NCBI GenBank assembly: GCA_964564695.1
Contig: CAZMCC010000003.1
Location: forward strand, 1-64,000
Direction of reading: 5' to 3'
Source of the DNA: CAZMCC01 sp964564695
GTDB lineage: Bacteria; Planctomycetota; Phycisphaerae; Phycisphaerales; UBA1924
Length of the DNA stretch: 64,000 nt
In this document: one piece after another, positions 47,240 through 55,515 of the stretch
Layout: every line of letters begins with the position of its first letter
How positions within the stretch are numbered: position 1 is the first letter of the stretch
Program-made: the position numbers and the translations under genes
The notes under the pieces: generated by a model
Database searches by the model: none
Told to the model about the DNA's origin: nothing
Seen by the model: only the letters and a program-made list of their open reading frames with translations

Positions 47240-49863
47240 CGGCCGCAGCGACGACGGGAACAACGACGATGGATGGTGGTGGTGGGGGGGGGGGAGGCGG
47301 CGGGTTCGATGATCCGGCGCTCGACGCGGCGCTCAGGGTGGCGGCGGCGGCGCCGATTCTGCTGGTCGCGAGCGATTTCGATGGGACGCTCTCGGACATC
47401 GCGGCGCTGCCGGACCTGGCGGTGCCCGACGTGCACGACATGAACATGCTCGAGGCGCTGGGGAACGAGCGCCGGACGATCGGGGCGGTGGTGTCCGGAC
47501 GCGCGCGGGCGTGGCTGGTGGGGGCGCTGAAACAGTGGTCGAACTTGCTTGTGTGCGGCAGCCACGGGGCGGAGCCGGATCCGGCGTCGGGGCTCGAGCG
47601 GATGGCGCGGACCGGGCGGGAGCCGGAGATCGCGCGGCGGTTCGATGAGATCGCCGCGGGGGCGCCGGGGAGCCTCGTCGAGCGCAAGCCGTTCGGGATA
47701 GCCATTCATTACCGGTTGTGCGAGCCGCTGATCGGGGCGGGTGTGCGGGCCGCGGCGCTGCACGCGGGGGCGTCGGCGGCGGGGTCGCTCCTCGACGGGG
47801 ACAAGGTGGTGGAGGTGGTGACGCCGGGGGTGTCGAAGGGGCTGTGCGTGCGCCTGCTGCGGCGCAGGCTTGCGGCGACGGCGGTGGTGTTCATCGGCGA
47901 CGACACGACGGACGAGACGGTGTTCGTGGAGCTGAAGGCGCCGGACATGGGCGTGAGCGTTGGGCCGCACGACACGTCGGCGGGGTTCCGCACGCCGACG
48001 CGGACGAAGGTGGGGGAGATCCTCGAGCGGCTGCTCGAGCTTCGGCGCGCGAGCCTGGCGCGGAGCGGCGGGACGGAGATCTCGAGTCACTCGCTGCTGT
48101 CGGACCAGCGTGCGGCGGCGCTGGTGGACCCGATGGGGCGGATTTCGTGGATGTGCGTGCCGCGGCTGGACTCGGGGTCGATCTTCTCGCGGTTGTTGGA
48201 TGCGAGTGGGGGTGAGTTCGCGATCGGGCCGGAGGGGGCGGGCGTTGGAGCGCCGGGGCGGCAGGAGTATGTCGGCGACAGCCTGGTTGTGCGGACGAGC
48301 TGGGACGGGCTGACGGTGACGGACTATCTCGATTGCACGAGCGGGCGGCCGTTCCAGCGGGCGGGGCGGTGTGACCTGGTGCGCGTGGTCGAGGGGACGA
48401 GGGCCGCGCTGGTGCGGTTTGCGCCGCGGCTGGACTTCGCGCGCCTGCCGACGCGGCTGAGCGTGATGGAGTGGGGCGTGCGGGTGGAGGGCGCGGTCGA
48501 TCCGATCGTGCTCGTGAGCGCCCCCCCGGCCGGGCTCAAATGGACCCTCACCGACGACGGGCGGAACCAGTCGGCGATGGCGACGGTCGATCCCAGCGCG
48601 GGGCCGGTGGTCCTCGAGCTTCGCTACGGCGTGGGCTCGGCGCGAGCGGCGGTGTTGAGCGAGGCGCAGCGGCGCACCGGGACGGAGCGGTTCTGGTCGG
48701 GGTGGGCGGGGACGCTTGCGGCGCCGCGGACGGCCCGCGAGGCGGCGATCCGGTCGGCGCTGGTGCTCAAGGCGCTGGTGCAGGGGCCGACGGGGGCGAT
48801 CGCGGCGGCGGCGACGACGAGCCTGCCCGAGCAGCTTGGGGGCGAGCGGAACTGGGACTATCGGTTCTGCTGGCCTCGGGACGCCGCGTTGTCGGCGGCG
48901 TCGCTGGTGCGAATGGGGAACACCGGCGTGGCGATGAAGCTGCTCGACTGGCTGGGCGAGGTCGTGGACAAGTGCGAATCGCCGGAGCGGCTGCGGCCGA
49001 TCTACACGGTGGGGGGCTCGAACCTGCCGCCCGAGGGGCAGATCAACGAGCTGGAGGGGTACGAGCAATCGCGACCGGTGCGGCTGGGGAACGCGGCGGC
49101 TGCGCAGGTGCAGCTCGATGTGTTCGGGCCGATCGTGGACCTGGTGGCGATGCTGGCGGAGCGCGGAGCGCCGGTGACGCCGCAGTACTGGCGGTTGGTG
49201 GAGCAGATGGTGCGGGCGGTGGATGCGCGGTGGGACGAGCCGGACCACGGGATCTGGGAGTTCCGGGCGCGGCCGCGGCATCATGTGCACTCGAAGACGA
49301 TGTGCTGGCAGGCCGTGGACCGGGCGATCCGCGTGGCGGAGTTCGTGCAGGAGCGTGTGCCGACGGGGTGGGTGGAGCTGCGCGAGCGCATTCGTGAGGA
49401 TGTGCTGAGCAAGGGGTTCCGCAAGGGGGCGGGGATCGGGGATGGGGGCGCGTTCGTGTCGGCGTATGACCTGCCGGAGCCGGATGCGTCGGTGCTGTAT
49501 GTGGGGTTGTCGGGGATGGTTGCGCCCGATGACCCGAGGCTCGCGAGCACGGTTGACTGGGTGCTGGCGAAGCTCGGGACGCCGCGGGGCGTGTATCGAT
49601 ATCTCTTCGACGACGGGCTGCCGGGTGTGGAGGGGGTGTTCCACATCTGCACGGGATGGGCCGTGCGGGCGCTGTGTTTGTTGGGGCGGTTCGAGGAGGC
49701 GCGGCGGCATTTCGACATGCTGCTGGCGGCGCGCGGCCCGACGGGGCTGCTCAGCGAGGAGGCGGAGGCGGGGACGGGGGCGGCGCTGGGGAATTTCCCG
49801 CAGGCGTATTCGCACCTGGCGCTGATTGATGCGGCGTTTGCGCTGGATCAGGCGGGAGCGTGA
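47236..49863 (+). CDS. otsB: Trehalose-6-phosphate phosphatase fused to GH15 glycoside hydrolase
   Basis: This 875-residue fusion has two domains. Residues about 38-275 are a HAD phosphatase of OtsB type: ASDFDGTLSDIA (nucleophile Asp), GAVVSGRAR, GVSKGLCVRLL and FIGDDTTDETVF. Residues about 290-875 are a GH15 glucoamylase/trehalase-like domain: WDYRFCWPRDAALSAASLVR, GQINELEGYEQSRPVRLGNA (acid region) and LLSEEAEAGTGAALGNFPQA (base region). It would make trehalose and may hydrolyse it or another glucoside. An 11-G tract sits in the N-terminal Gly linker. It is coupled to otsA by an ATGA overlap. Confidence 0.92.
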   Translation: MTAAATTGTTTMDGGGGGGGGGGFDDPALDAALRVAAAAPILLVASDFDGTLSDIAALPDLAVPDVHDMNMLEALGNERRTIGAVVSGRARAWLVGALKQWSNLLVCGSHGAEPDPASGLERMARTGREPEIARRFDEIAAGAPGSLVERKPFGIAIHYRLCEPLIGAGVRAAALHAGASAAGSLLDGDKVVEVVTPGVSKGLCVRLLRRRLAATAVVFIGDDTTDETVFVELKAPDMGVSVGPHDTSAGFRTPTRTKVGEILERLLELRRASLARSGGTEISSHSLLSDQRAAALVDPMGRISWMCVPRLDSGSIFSRLLDASGGEFAIGPEGAGVGAPGRQEYVGDSLVVRTSWDGLTVTDYLDCTSGRPFQRAGRCDLVRVVEGTRAALVRFAPRLDFARLPTRLSVMEWGVRVEGAVDPIVLVSAPPAGLKWTLTDDGRNQSAMATVDPSAGPVVLELRYGVGSARAAVLSEAQRRTGTERFWSGWAGTLAAPRTAREAAIRSALVLKALVQGPTGAIAAAATTSLPEQLGGERNWDYRFCWPRDAALSAASLVRMGNTGVAMKLLDWLGEVVDKCESPERLRPIYTVGGSNLPPEGQINELEGYEQSRPVRLGNAAAAQVQLDVFGPIVDLVAMLAERGAPVTPQYWRLVEQMVRAVDARWDEPDHGIWEFRARPRHHVHSKTMCWQAVDRAIRVAEFVQERVPTGWVELRERIREDVLSKGFRKGAGIGDGGAFVSAYDLPEPDASVLYVGLSGMVAPDDPRLASTVDWVLAKLGTPRGVYRYLFDDGLPGVEGVFHICTGWAVRALCLLGRFEEARRHFDMLLAARGPTGLLSEEAEAGTGAALGNFPQAYSHLALIDAAFALDQAGA
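47284..47294 (+). repeat. Poly-G tract (11 G) near the 5' end of the otsB-GH15 fusion
   Basis: Eleven consecutive G residues in the Gly-run codons 17-20. A gain or loss of one or two G by slippage would shift the frame ahead of both enzyme domains. Confidence 0.85.
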
Positions 49864-49942
49864 TCAGAGCCTCCCGCGCGAGCGGGAGGTCGGTGAGGTA
49901 CGGCCGTCCAATACCTCCCGCTTGCGCGGGAGGCTCTGATCA
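49861..49942. repeat. Stop-codon-associated long hairpin (30-nt arms)
   Basis: TGATCAGAGCCTCCCGCGCG then AGCGGGAGGT (49861-49890) pairs with 49913-49942, one mismatch in 30. The first three bases are the TGA stop of the otsB-GH15 gene. Same family as 6722, 21763 and 57444. It also faces the 3' end of the convergent acyl-CoA dehydrogenase gene. Confidence 0.9.
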
Positions 49943-49949
49943 GAGGGGA

Positions 49950-51938
49950 TCACACGCGAGCGTGGTGCGGGTGCGAGGCCTTTGCGCCGCCGTCGGGCGG
50001 GAACTGCTTGATGCCGTCCTGCTTGGCGGTGCGGCCGGTGCCCTTGGCGCTGGGGCTCTTCTCGGGGATGATGAAGCGGTCGTTGGGGAGCGCGCCGGTG
50101 TGCTTCATGGCGGCGTCGGCGGCGGCGAGCATGGTGTCGTCGGCGTTCTCGTAGCCGGCGCGGTAGAACTCGCGGATCTCGAGTTCGGCGAGGTCGAAGA
50201 AGTGCAGGGCACCGGCCTTGTCGCGCTGGAACTCGGTGTCGGTCGCACCGTTCGCGCCGTGGCCACGGATGTCGCTGTCGAGCTTGCTGAGCGTGCACGC
50301 GAAGGCGTGGAGCAGGACGGCGGCCTGGCCCAGGCGGGCCTGGACGCACTGGCGGTCGAGGATCTTCGCGTCGTACTTCTTCGAGAGCTGCTTGAACTGG
50401 AACGTGAGCTCGCGCGTGAGCTTCGCGAGGCGCTCGGCCTGGGGGCGGAGCTCGGGGAGGACCTTGCCGACGACGGGCAGCGGGCGGCGGATGCCGAGGA
50501 AGACCTCGAGGCCCAGCGGGATGGCCCGCTTCATGACGGCGCCGCGGGTGGAGTTCTTGGCGGCCTTGGTGAGGAACGCGCCGAAGTTCTCGTCGGCGTC
50601 CTTCATGAGGGCCTGCTTGACGCCGAGCATCATCTCGGCGAGCTGCTTGCCGCCGTAGCCGAAGATGAACGACCACATGAGGTCGTTGGAGCCCTCGACG
50701 ATGAGGTTGATGCGCGAGTCGCGGAAGATGCGCTCGATCTCGTTCTCGGTCATGTAGCCTTCGCCGCCCATGATCTGCAGGCCGTCGTTGACGACGCGCC
50801 AGCCGTACTCGGAGCAGAAGGTCTTGCAGACGGCGGTCTCGACCATGATGTCCTCGTCGCGACGGTCGAGCATGCCGGTGGTCATGTAGAGCACGGCGTC
50901 GATGGCGTAGTCGTACGCGGCCATGCGGGCGATGCGCCAGCGGACGAGCTCCTTGTCGGCGAGGGGCTTGCCGAACTGGAAGCGGGTCATGGCCCACTTG
51001 GTGGACTGGTCGCGGACGCGCCGCGCGCCGCCGAGCATGCCGGCTGACAGAGTGCACCGGCCGAAGTTGAGGCACGAGAGGGCGATCTGCAGGCCGCGGC
51101 CTTCCTTGCCGAGCAGGTGGTCGCGCGGGACGCGGACGCCGTTGAACTTGATGCGCGCCTGCCAGGTGCCGCGGATGCCGCACTTGGAGCGGTTTTTCTG
51201 GAAGATCTCGACGCCGGCCATGGAGGGGTGCATGACGAGGGCGGAGATTTTGCCGTTGCCGTCGGGGGTCTTCTCGCGACACATGACGGTGAAGAGGCCG
51301 GCGAGTGCGCCGGAGGTGGCCCACTTCTTTTCGCCGTAGACGATGAAGTCCTCGCCGTCGCGTTCGAAGTAGGTTTCCTGGCCGCCGGCGTCGCAGCCGA
51401 CGTTGGGTTCACTGAGGCAGAAGGCGCTGACCCAGTCCTTGCAGAGGTGGGGGAGCCACTGGGCCTTCTGCTCGGTGGAGCCGAAGAGCATGACGGCCTT
51501 GCAGCCGATGGACTGGTGGGCGGAGACGAGGACGGCGGTGGAGCCGCAGTAGGAGCCGATCTTCTCGAGCACGCGGTTGTAGCTGGTGATGCCCATGCCC
51601 AGGCCGCCGTACTCCTTGGGGATGGTCATGCCGAGGACGCCGAGGCTGAAGAGCCTGTCGATGACCCAGCGGGGGATCTCCTGGTCCTGGTCGATGGCGA
51701 CGGAGGGGTGCTCGGTGCGGAGGTACTCGTCGAGGCGCTCGAGGAGCTGATCGCACTCGGCCTGCTCGCGGGCGTCCTGCTGGGGGTAGGGGAAGTAGAA
51801 CTCCTCCTTGAGGTTGCCCCAGAAGAGGTTCTTCACCGGGCCCATCTTGGTGGGCTCGAGCCCCATCCATTCCTCGGCCTGGGCGAGGAGCTTCTTGTCT
51901 TCAGCGGAGATGCCCTTGAGGTTCTTGAGGTCGGCCAT
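49950..51938 (-). CDS. Acyl-CoA dehydrogenase (long, VLCAD-like)
   Basis: This 662-residue flavoenzyme oxidises acyl-CoA esters. Segments include LGVLGMTIPKEYGGLGMGIT, AFCLSEPNVGCDAGGQETYF, KKWATSGALAGLFTVMC, TRFQFGKPLADKELVRWRIA, DGLQIMGGEGYMTENEIERI and the catalytic-base segment NLIVEGSNDLMW. A C-terminal extension of about 220 residues (ARLGQAAVLLHAFACTLSK) is as in very-long-chain enzymes. ATG 51938 is the start of the conserved protein (DLKNLKGISAEDKKLLAQAE). An electron-transfer flavoprotein is needed but not in the window. Confidence 0.93.
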   Translation of the reverse strand: MADLKNLKGISAEDKKLLAQAEEWMGLEPTKMGPVKNLFWGNLKEEFYFPYPQQDAREQAECDQLLERLDEYLRTEHPSVAIDQDQEIPRWVIDRLFSLGVLGMTIPKEYGGLGMGITSYNRVLEKIGSYCGSTAVLVSAHQSIGCKAVMLFGSTEQKAQWLPHLCKDWVSAFCLSEPNVGCDAGGQETYFERDGEDFIVYGEKKWATSGALAGLFTVMCREKTPDGNGKISALVMHPSMAGVEIFQKNRSKCGIRGTWQARIKFNGVRVPRDHLLGKEGRGLQIALSCLNFGRCTLSAGMLGGARRVRDQSTKWAMTRFQFGKPLADKELVRWRIARMAAYDYAIDAVLYMTTGMLDRRDEDIMVETAVCKTFCSEYGWRVVNDGLQIMGGEGYMTENEIERIFRDSRINLIVEGSNDLMWSFIFGYGGKQLAEMMLGVKQALMKDADENFGAFLTKAAKNSTRGAVMKRAIPLGLEVFLGIRRPLPVVGKVLPELRPQAERLAKLTRELTFQFKQLSKKYDAKILDRQCVQARLGQAAVLLHAFACTLSKLDSDIRGHGANGATDTEFQRDKAGALHFFDLAELEIREFYRAGYENADDTMLAAADAAMKHTGALPNDRFIIPEKSPSAKGTGRTAKQDGIKQFPPDGGAKASHPHHARV

Positions 51939-52081
51939 GGACGGAGGACTCCGGGGGAAGGATTTGCAAACGTCGTACCCACCCCCGCAAGCGGGGCAGC
52001 CATCACGAACTCGGGGGCTAGCACATTGTTGGGGGCCACCTCGGTAGAGTCTTTGAGTGGTCGAATTCCATCGTAACGGGA

Positions 52082-52110
52082 TTGAATGATCGGGGTATAT
52101 CTGGTATCTT
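52082..52110 (+). promoter_or_regulatory. Promoter of the DuOB-like/DUF488 cassette
   Basis: TTGAAT (52082-52087), a 17-nt spacer and TATCTT (52105-52110) precede ATG 52135, which also has AGGAG (52123-52127). Unlike many genes here, it has a normal leader and ribosome site, which fits transfer from elsewhere. Confidence 0.65.
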
Positions 52111-52134
52111 CTCGGACCCTTCCAGGAGCCGGAC

Positions 52135-52887
52135 ATGCCCACCGAGCGGATCCTGATCACCGTGCGAACGTACCCCAACGTCAGCACAAAGCACGTCGAA
52201 ACCGTCTGTACCGGTGGGATCAACGATCGCGGTGAGTGGCGAAGGCTATATCCGGTTCAGTTGCGCCTGTTGGATGAAGGCAAGCAGTACCGGGCATGGG
52301 ATGTGGTGCGCGTCAAGCTTGGCGACAATCCGGACGGAAGGCCGGAGAGCAGGCGCCCCGATCCCACGACCCTCGAAGTCATTGATCATCTCGACAGATG
52401 GGAGTCGAGAAGGGATTGGGTGATTCCCACAGCCGTCCAAAGCATGGCGGCACTACGTGCGACGGACCGGACGCTGGCTCCGGTCATCGTTCGCGAAGTG
52501 TTGGAGTTCGTCGCCGACCCCACCGAGTCTGAGTGGAGCCCTAAGCAAAGGGAGATTCTCAATCAGGCGGGACTCTTTGGCGGACCGGATCCACTTGAGA
52601 AGGTCCCCTTCGACTTTAGACTTCGATGGCGAGACGGCGACGGCGCGGAGCACAACTCGAAATTCCTCGCATGGGAAGTTGGCCAGACTTGGCGATCATT
52701 CCGTCATCGCTACGACGATCCAATCATCACCATGCGGGACAAATGGATGGAAGAGGTCTTCGCCGCTGGCCGGGACCTCTGGTTTTTCATGGGCAACTTC
52801 GCGGAGCACCGACAACACTTCGGCGTGTGTGGTACCTTTCACCCGCCCAAGGAGACATCCGCCAGTGCCACTCTCTGGTCCCAGTAG
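52135..52887 (+). CDS. DuOB-like (dual OB) protein, linked to DUF488
   Basis: This 250-residue protein opens ERILITVRTYPNVSTKHVET then VCTGGINDRGEWRRLYPVQL and RLLDEGKQYRAWDVVRVKLG, with DGRPESRRPDPTTLEVIDHL. I recognise this as the pattern of proteins I recall as dual-OB (DuOB) domain proteins, often next to DUF488 in suspected conflict or nucleic-acid-processing contexts; the label comes from memory. Late segments are FRLRWRDGDGAEHNSKFLAW and HFGVCGTFHPPKETSASA. The coding GC is lower than that of its neighbours. The DUF488 gene overlaps by 23 nt. Molecular function unknown. Confidence 0.65.
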   Translation: MPTERILITVRTYPNVSTKHVETVCTGGINDRGEWRRLYPVQLRLLDEGKQYRAWDVVRVKLGDNPDGRPESRRPDPTTLEVIDHLDRWESRRDWVIPTAVQSMAALRATDRTLAPVIVREVLEFVADPTESEWSPKQREILNQAGLFGGPDPLEKVPFDFRLRWRDGDGAEHNSKFLAWEVGQTWRSFRHRYDDPIITMRDKWMEEVFAAGRDLWFFMGNFAEHRQHFGVCGTFHPPKETSASATLWSQ

Positions 52888-53422
52888 CCGAGACGCCGCC
52901 AACCGCAAAGCTCTCGCTGCATTTGGCGTTCAAGCCAATGGCGCCGGGAGCGGAGGCGTATACAGAACGATTCGCCACGGCGACACAACTACAGTGTTCA
53001 CGATCGGCTACGAGAAACGCACAGGCGAAGAGTTGATCGCGATGCTTCGAGATGCGGGGGTCCAGCACCTCGCAGATATCCGCGACAAGCCCGTGTCGCG
53101 CAAGCCGGATTTTCGAGAATCCGCGCTACGTGAGTTCTGTGCGGAAGCGAAGATCGAGTACGGCGCGTGGAGTTCGCTCGGTTCGACAGAAGACCAGCGC
53201 GAGCGATTGCACGCAACCGGTGATCTCAAGAAATTTCACGGCGAGTTTCGCAAGCATGCGCAGCGGGCGCTTCAAGACCCACTCGATCAACTGGCGAAAG
53301 TTGTTCAGAGCAAGTCGGTTGCACTGCTTTGCTACGAGCGAAGTCACGACGATTGCCATCGGAGCACCGTGGCCGACCTTCTTGCCGAGCGGCTGAACGC
53401 CACTGTTGTGGCAATCGTTTGA
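52865..53422 (+). CDS. DUF488 family protein
   Basis: This 185-residue DUF488 protein has TTVFTIGYEKRTGEELIAML, GVQHLADIRDKPVSRKPDF then KIEYGAWSSLGS, and the conserved VALLCYERSHDDCHRSTVAD (CxxE...CHR) motif near the C-terminus. The Cys pair and His-Arg suggest a catalytic or nucleotide-binding site, but the activity is not established. GTG 52865 is supported by AAGGAG 10 nt upstream and overlaps the preceding gene by 23 nt. Lower GC than flanking genes (52% in one counted line). Confidence 0.85.
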   Translation: MPLSGPSSRDAANRKALAAFGVQANGAGSGGVYRTIRHGDTTTVFTIGYEKRTGEELIAMLRDAGVQHLADIRDKPVSRKPDFRESALREFCAEAKIEYGAWSSLGSTEDQRERLHATGDLKKFHGEFRKHAQRALQDPLDQLAKVVQSKSVALLCYERSHDDCHRSTVADLLAERLNATVVAIV

Positions 53423-53428
53423 TGCGGC

Positions 53429-54334
53429 TCACTTATTTGCCGACTTCTCGAAGAACGCCGTGATCGCGGTGCGGCCGGCGGGGGTCGAGCGGAGGCGGAC
53501 GAGTTCGCGGCGTTCGACGTCGAGGGCGGCCTGCCAGCCCCCCTCGAGGCCGGCACGCACGGCGGCGACGACGGCGGCGGCGGATTCGTTCTTCGGGAGC
53601 GAATCGGTCGCGGCCACGAGGCCGGCCTGGGCGCGCGAGCGCGTGGAGGGCTCGCCAATCCACCGGCTGGGTTCGCCCTGGCGGCGCGGAGCGCCGGACT
53701 TCTTCTTCATGAGGACCCAGGCCTTGGCCGTGACGAGCAGGTCGGCGGGGGCGGTGGCGACGGCGTCAAAGAGCTTGGCCGAGACGGCTTCATCGAATGT
53801 CATGGGCTTGCCCTCGGCGGTGCGCCGGATGGCGTCGGCGGGGTCCATGCGGGCGGGGAGCAGGTTGGTGCCGCCCCAGCCGGGGCAAATGGAGAGGCCG
53901 GCTTCGGGGAGGCCGACGGGGTAGGGCTTGCCGCTGGCGTTGGGAGCCGCGACGAGACCGTCGCAGTGCATGGCGAGTTCGAGGCCGCCGCCGAGTGCGG
54001 CGCCGTTGATGGCGGCGGCGGACCAGTAGGGGAGCTGGCTGAGCATGCCGAAGATGCGCTGGCCGTAGGCGAGGTAGGTGTCGAGTTGCGGGTCGGGCAG
54101 GCCGTGGGTGGCGTCGATGGTCTTGAGGTCGGCGCCGGCGACGAAGACACGCTCGCTGGCGGAGGCGAGGATGAGGCCTGCGGCGTCGCGTGGGAGGGCT
54201 TTGAGGGCGGCTTCGAGGCGCTGGATGAGGGGGTGGTCGAGGACGACGACGCCCCCCCCCGCGCCCGGTTGTTCGAGGCGGAGGGTGATGACGCCGGAGT
54301 CGTCGATGGAGAAGGGGAGGGGGGAGGTGGACAT
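53429..54334 (-). CDS. Enoyl-CoA hydratase/isomerase family protein
   Basis: This 301-residue crotonase-fold protein has SASERVFVAGADLKTIDATH (first oxyanion segment), SAAAINGAALGGGLELAMHC (second) and LPEAGLSICPGWGGTNLLPA, where the Glu matches a catalytic position. It fits beta-oxidation with the nearby acyl-CoA dehydrogenase, although the DUF488 cassette separates them. The C-terminal 90 residues include a flexible segment KKKSGAPRRQGEPSRW not usual for the family. ATG 54334 is the natural start. Confidence 0.88.
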   Translation of the reverse strand: MSTSPLPFSIDDSGVITLRLEQPGAGGGVVVLDHPLIQRLEAALKALPRDAAGLILASASERVFVAGADLKTIDATHGLPDPQLDTYLAYGQRIFGMLSQLPYWSAAAINGAALGGGLELAMHCDGLVAAPNASGKPYPVGLPEAGLSICPGWGGTNLLPARMDPADAIRRTAEGKPMTFDEAVSAKLFDAVATAPADLLVTAKAWVLMKKKSGAPRRQGEPSRWIGEPSTRSRAQAGLVAATDSLPKNESAAAVVAAVRAGLEGGWQAALDVERRELVRLRSTPAGRTAITAFFEKSANK

Positions 54335-54357
54335 GGGTGACTATACCGAGAGGACGG

Positions 54358-54438
54358 GGTGCCCCGGCGGAGCGTTGTCCGCCGGGTGAGCGGTGGTGAA
54401 CGAGGAGCCGGGCGGACAAGGCTCCGCCCGGGCACCCG
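54358..54438. repeat. CCGGCGG hairpin repeat, two copies in inverted order
   Basis: GGTGCCCCGGCGGAGCGTTG then TCCGCCGGGT at 54358-54386, and GAGCCGGGCGGACAAGGCTC then CGCCCGGGCACC at 54407-54438. Each folds alone, and the two can also pair with each other into a larger structure between two minus-strand genes. Confidence 0.75.
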
Positions 54439-54441
54439 GCC

Positions 54442-55113
54442 TCAGAGCTCGCTCCGCAGCGCGGCTGCCGCGTCGGCGAGGACCATTGATGAGAGTGAGT
54501 CGGGGCGGGTGACGCCGACCACCGCGTTGTGCAGGAGCGTTTCGGCGTGGAGGGTGAGGGCGGGGGCGCGTTCGTCGCCGGCGCGGGCGAGGAGCTGGCC
54601 GCCGATGACGAAGACGTGCAGGGCCCAGGGGACGATGGTGGCGGTGTCGGGCTGGTGGTACTGGGCGTGCCAGAGGGCGGCGAGGACGCAGCGGCGGCCC
54701 CAGTCGGTTCGGCGGTCGCGGGTGGCGAGGTGCCAGACGGCGTGCAGGGCGCAGAGGTCGGACTCGGTCCAGCCTTCGAGTGACATGGCGTCGCGCGAGG
54801 CGAGGATCGGGCCGAGGGTGTCGGGATTGGTGTTGAAGAGGTCGGTGGGGGCGGGGGCGTTGAGGACGAGTGCACGCCAGATGCGAACGTCGGGCTGACG
54901 AGTTTCGGGCGGCGGGGCGGATATCGGAGCCTCCCTTCCACCTTCTGCACTCCCGGAGTGCCAGGCGCGGAGCCAGGGCTCGACCTCGCGGCGTCCGGGA
55001 ACCGGGTTGAGCCGCATGGCGTTGAGGCCGGCGGCGGCGTCGAGGCGGCGGGTCCAGGCTTGGACGTCGTCGGCGGCGGGGCCCGAGATGGGTTCGTCAG
55101 GCCAATTGACCAA
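54442..55113 (-). CDS. Hypothetical protein (223 aa)
   Basis: No family is recognised. The frame opens at TTG 55113 with VNWPDEPISGPAADDVQAWT then RRLDAAAGLNAMRLNPVPG. Later segments are DLCALHAVWHLATRDRRTDW then GRRCVLAALWHAQYHQPDTA and TIVPWALHVFVIGGQLLARA, helical and His/Trp-rich. The WH-H spacing could bind metal or heme, but no motif is clear. Start uncertain: a later ATG (NAMRLNP) would remove about 30 residues. Divergent from the zinc ribbon gene. Confidence 0.6.
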   Translation of the reverse strand: MVNWPDEPISGPAADDVQAWTRRLDAAAGLNAMRLNPVPGRREVEPWLRAWHSGSAEGGREAPISAPPPETRQPDVRIWRALVLNAPAPTDLFNTNPDTLGPILASRDAMSLEGWTESDLCALHAVWHLATRDRRTDWGRRCVLAALWHAQYHQPDTATIVPWALHVFVIGGQLLARAGDERAPALTLHAETLLHNAVVGVTRPDSLSSMVLADAAAALRSEL

Positions 55114-55152
55114 TCGCGGGACTCCGGGGCGCTGATGAGAAGCGGATCATCC

Positions 55153-55180
55153 TTGGCGCGGGGCCGTGAGGGGGTATGCT
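55153..55180 (+). promoter_or_regulatory. Promoter of the zinc ribbon gene, near-leaderless
   Basis: TTGGCG (55153-55158), a 16-nt spacer and TATGCT (55175-55180) end 8 nt before ATG 55189. The predicted start leaves 0-3 nt of leader. Confidence 0.6.
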
Positions 55181-55188
55181 GTCTGTCG

Positions 55189-55467
55189 ATGGCGACGATG
55201 CGTTCCACGACGTTGCCCGCTCGCCAGACCCGGCGGATGTGCCTGCACTGCGGGTACCGGGGGCGCGAGCTGCAGTCCCCGGGGTGGGACCGCGTGGCCC
55301 ATTGCCCGAGCTGCCAGGGCGATCTGTATACGCGGACGCCGATGACGTATGCGCAGATGGAGGGGCTGGACGAGGTTGATGCGCGGCCGCGGGCGGTGGT
55401 GCGGCGCGAGGTGGCGCGGTGGGGGTGGTTGCGCCGGCTGGTGGCGTGGCTGCTGCGGCGGCGGTAG
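55189..55467 (+). CDS. Small zinc ribbon protein
   Basis: This 92-residue protein has a zinc ribbon CLHCGYRG...HCPSCQGD (two CxxC pairs about 23 residues apart) followed by YTRTPMTYAQMEGLDEVDAR and a basic tail (LRRLVAWLLRRR) with a possible amphipathic or membrane-edge helix. Probably a nucleic-acid or protein contact module. ATG 55189 is supported by the promoter just upstream; an ATG at 55198 is possible. asnB follows after 48 nt in the same direction. Confidence 0.7.
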   Translation: MATMRSTTLPARQTRRMCLHCGYRGRELQSPGWDRVAHCPSCQGDLYTRTPMTYAQMEGLDEVDARPRAVVRREVARWGWLRRLVAWLLRRR

Positions 55468-55515
55468 AGGACCGAGAATCCGGACATGGGTCTGTCGCCG
55501 CTACGCTGATCGCCG

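Noticed and set aside
47194..49815. 873-codon open frame antisense to the OtsB-GH15 gene
   Set aside because: Arg/Pro/His-rich antisense translation; the plus strand has clear catalytic motifs throughout.
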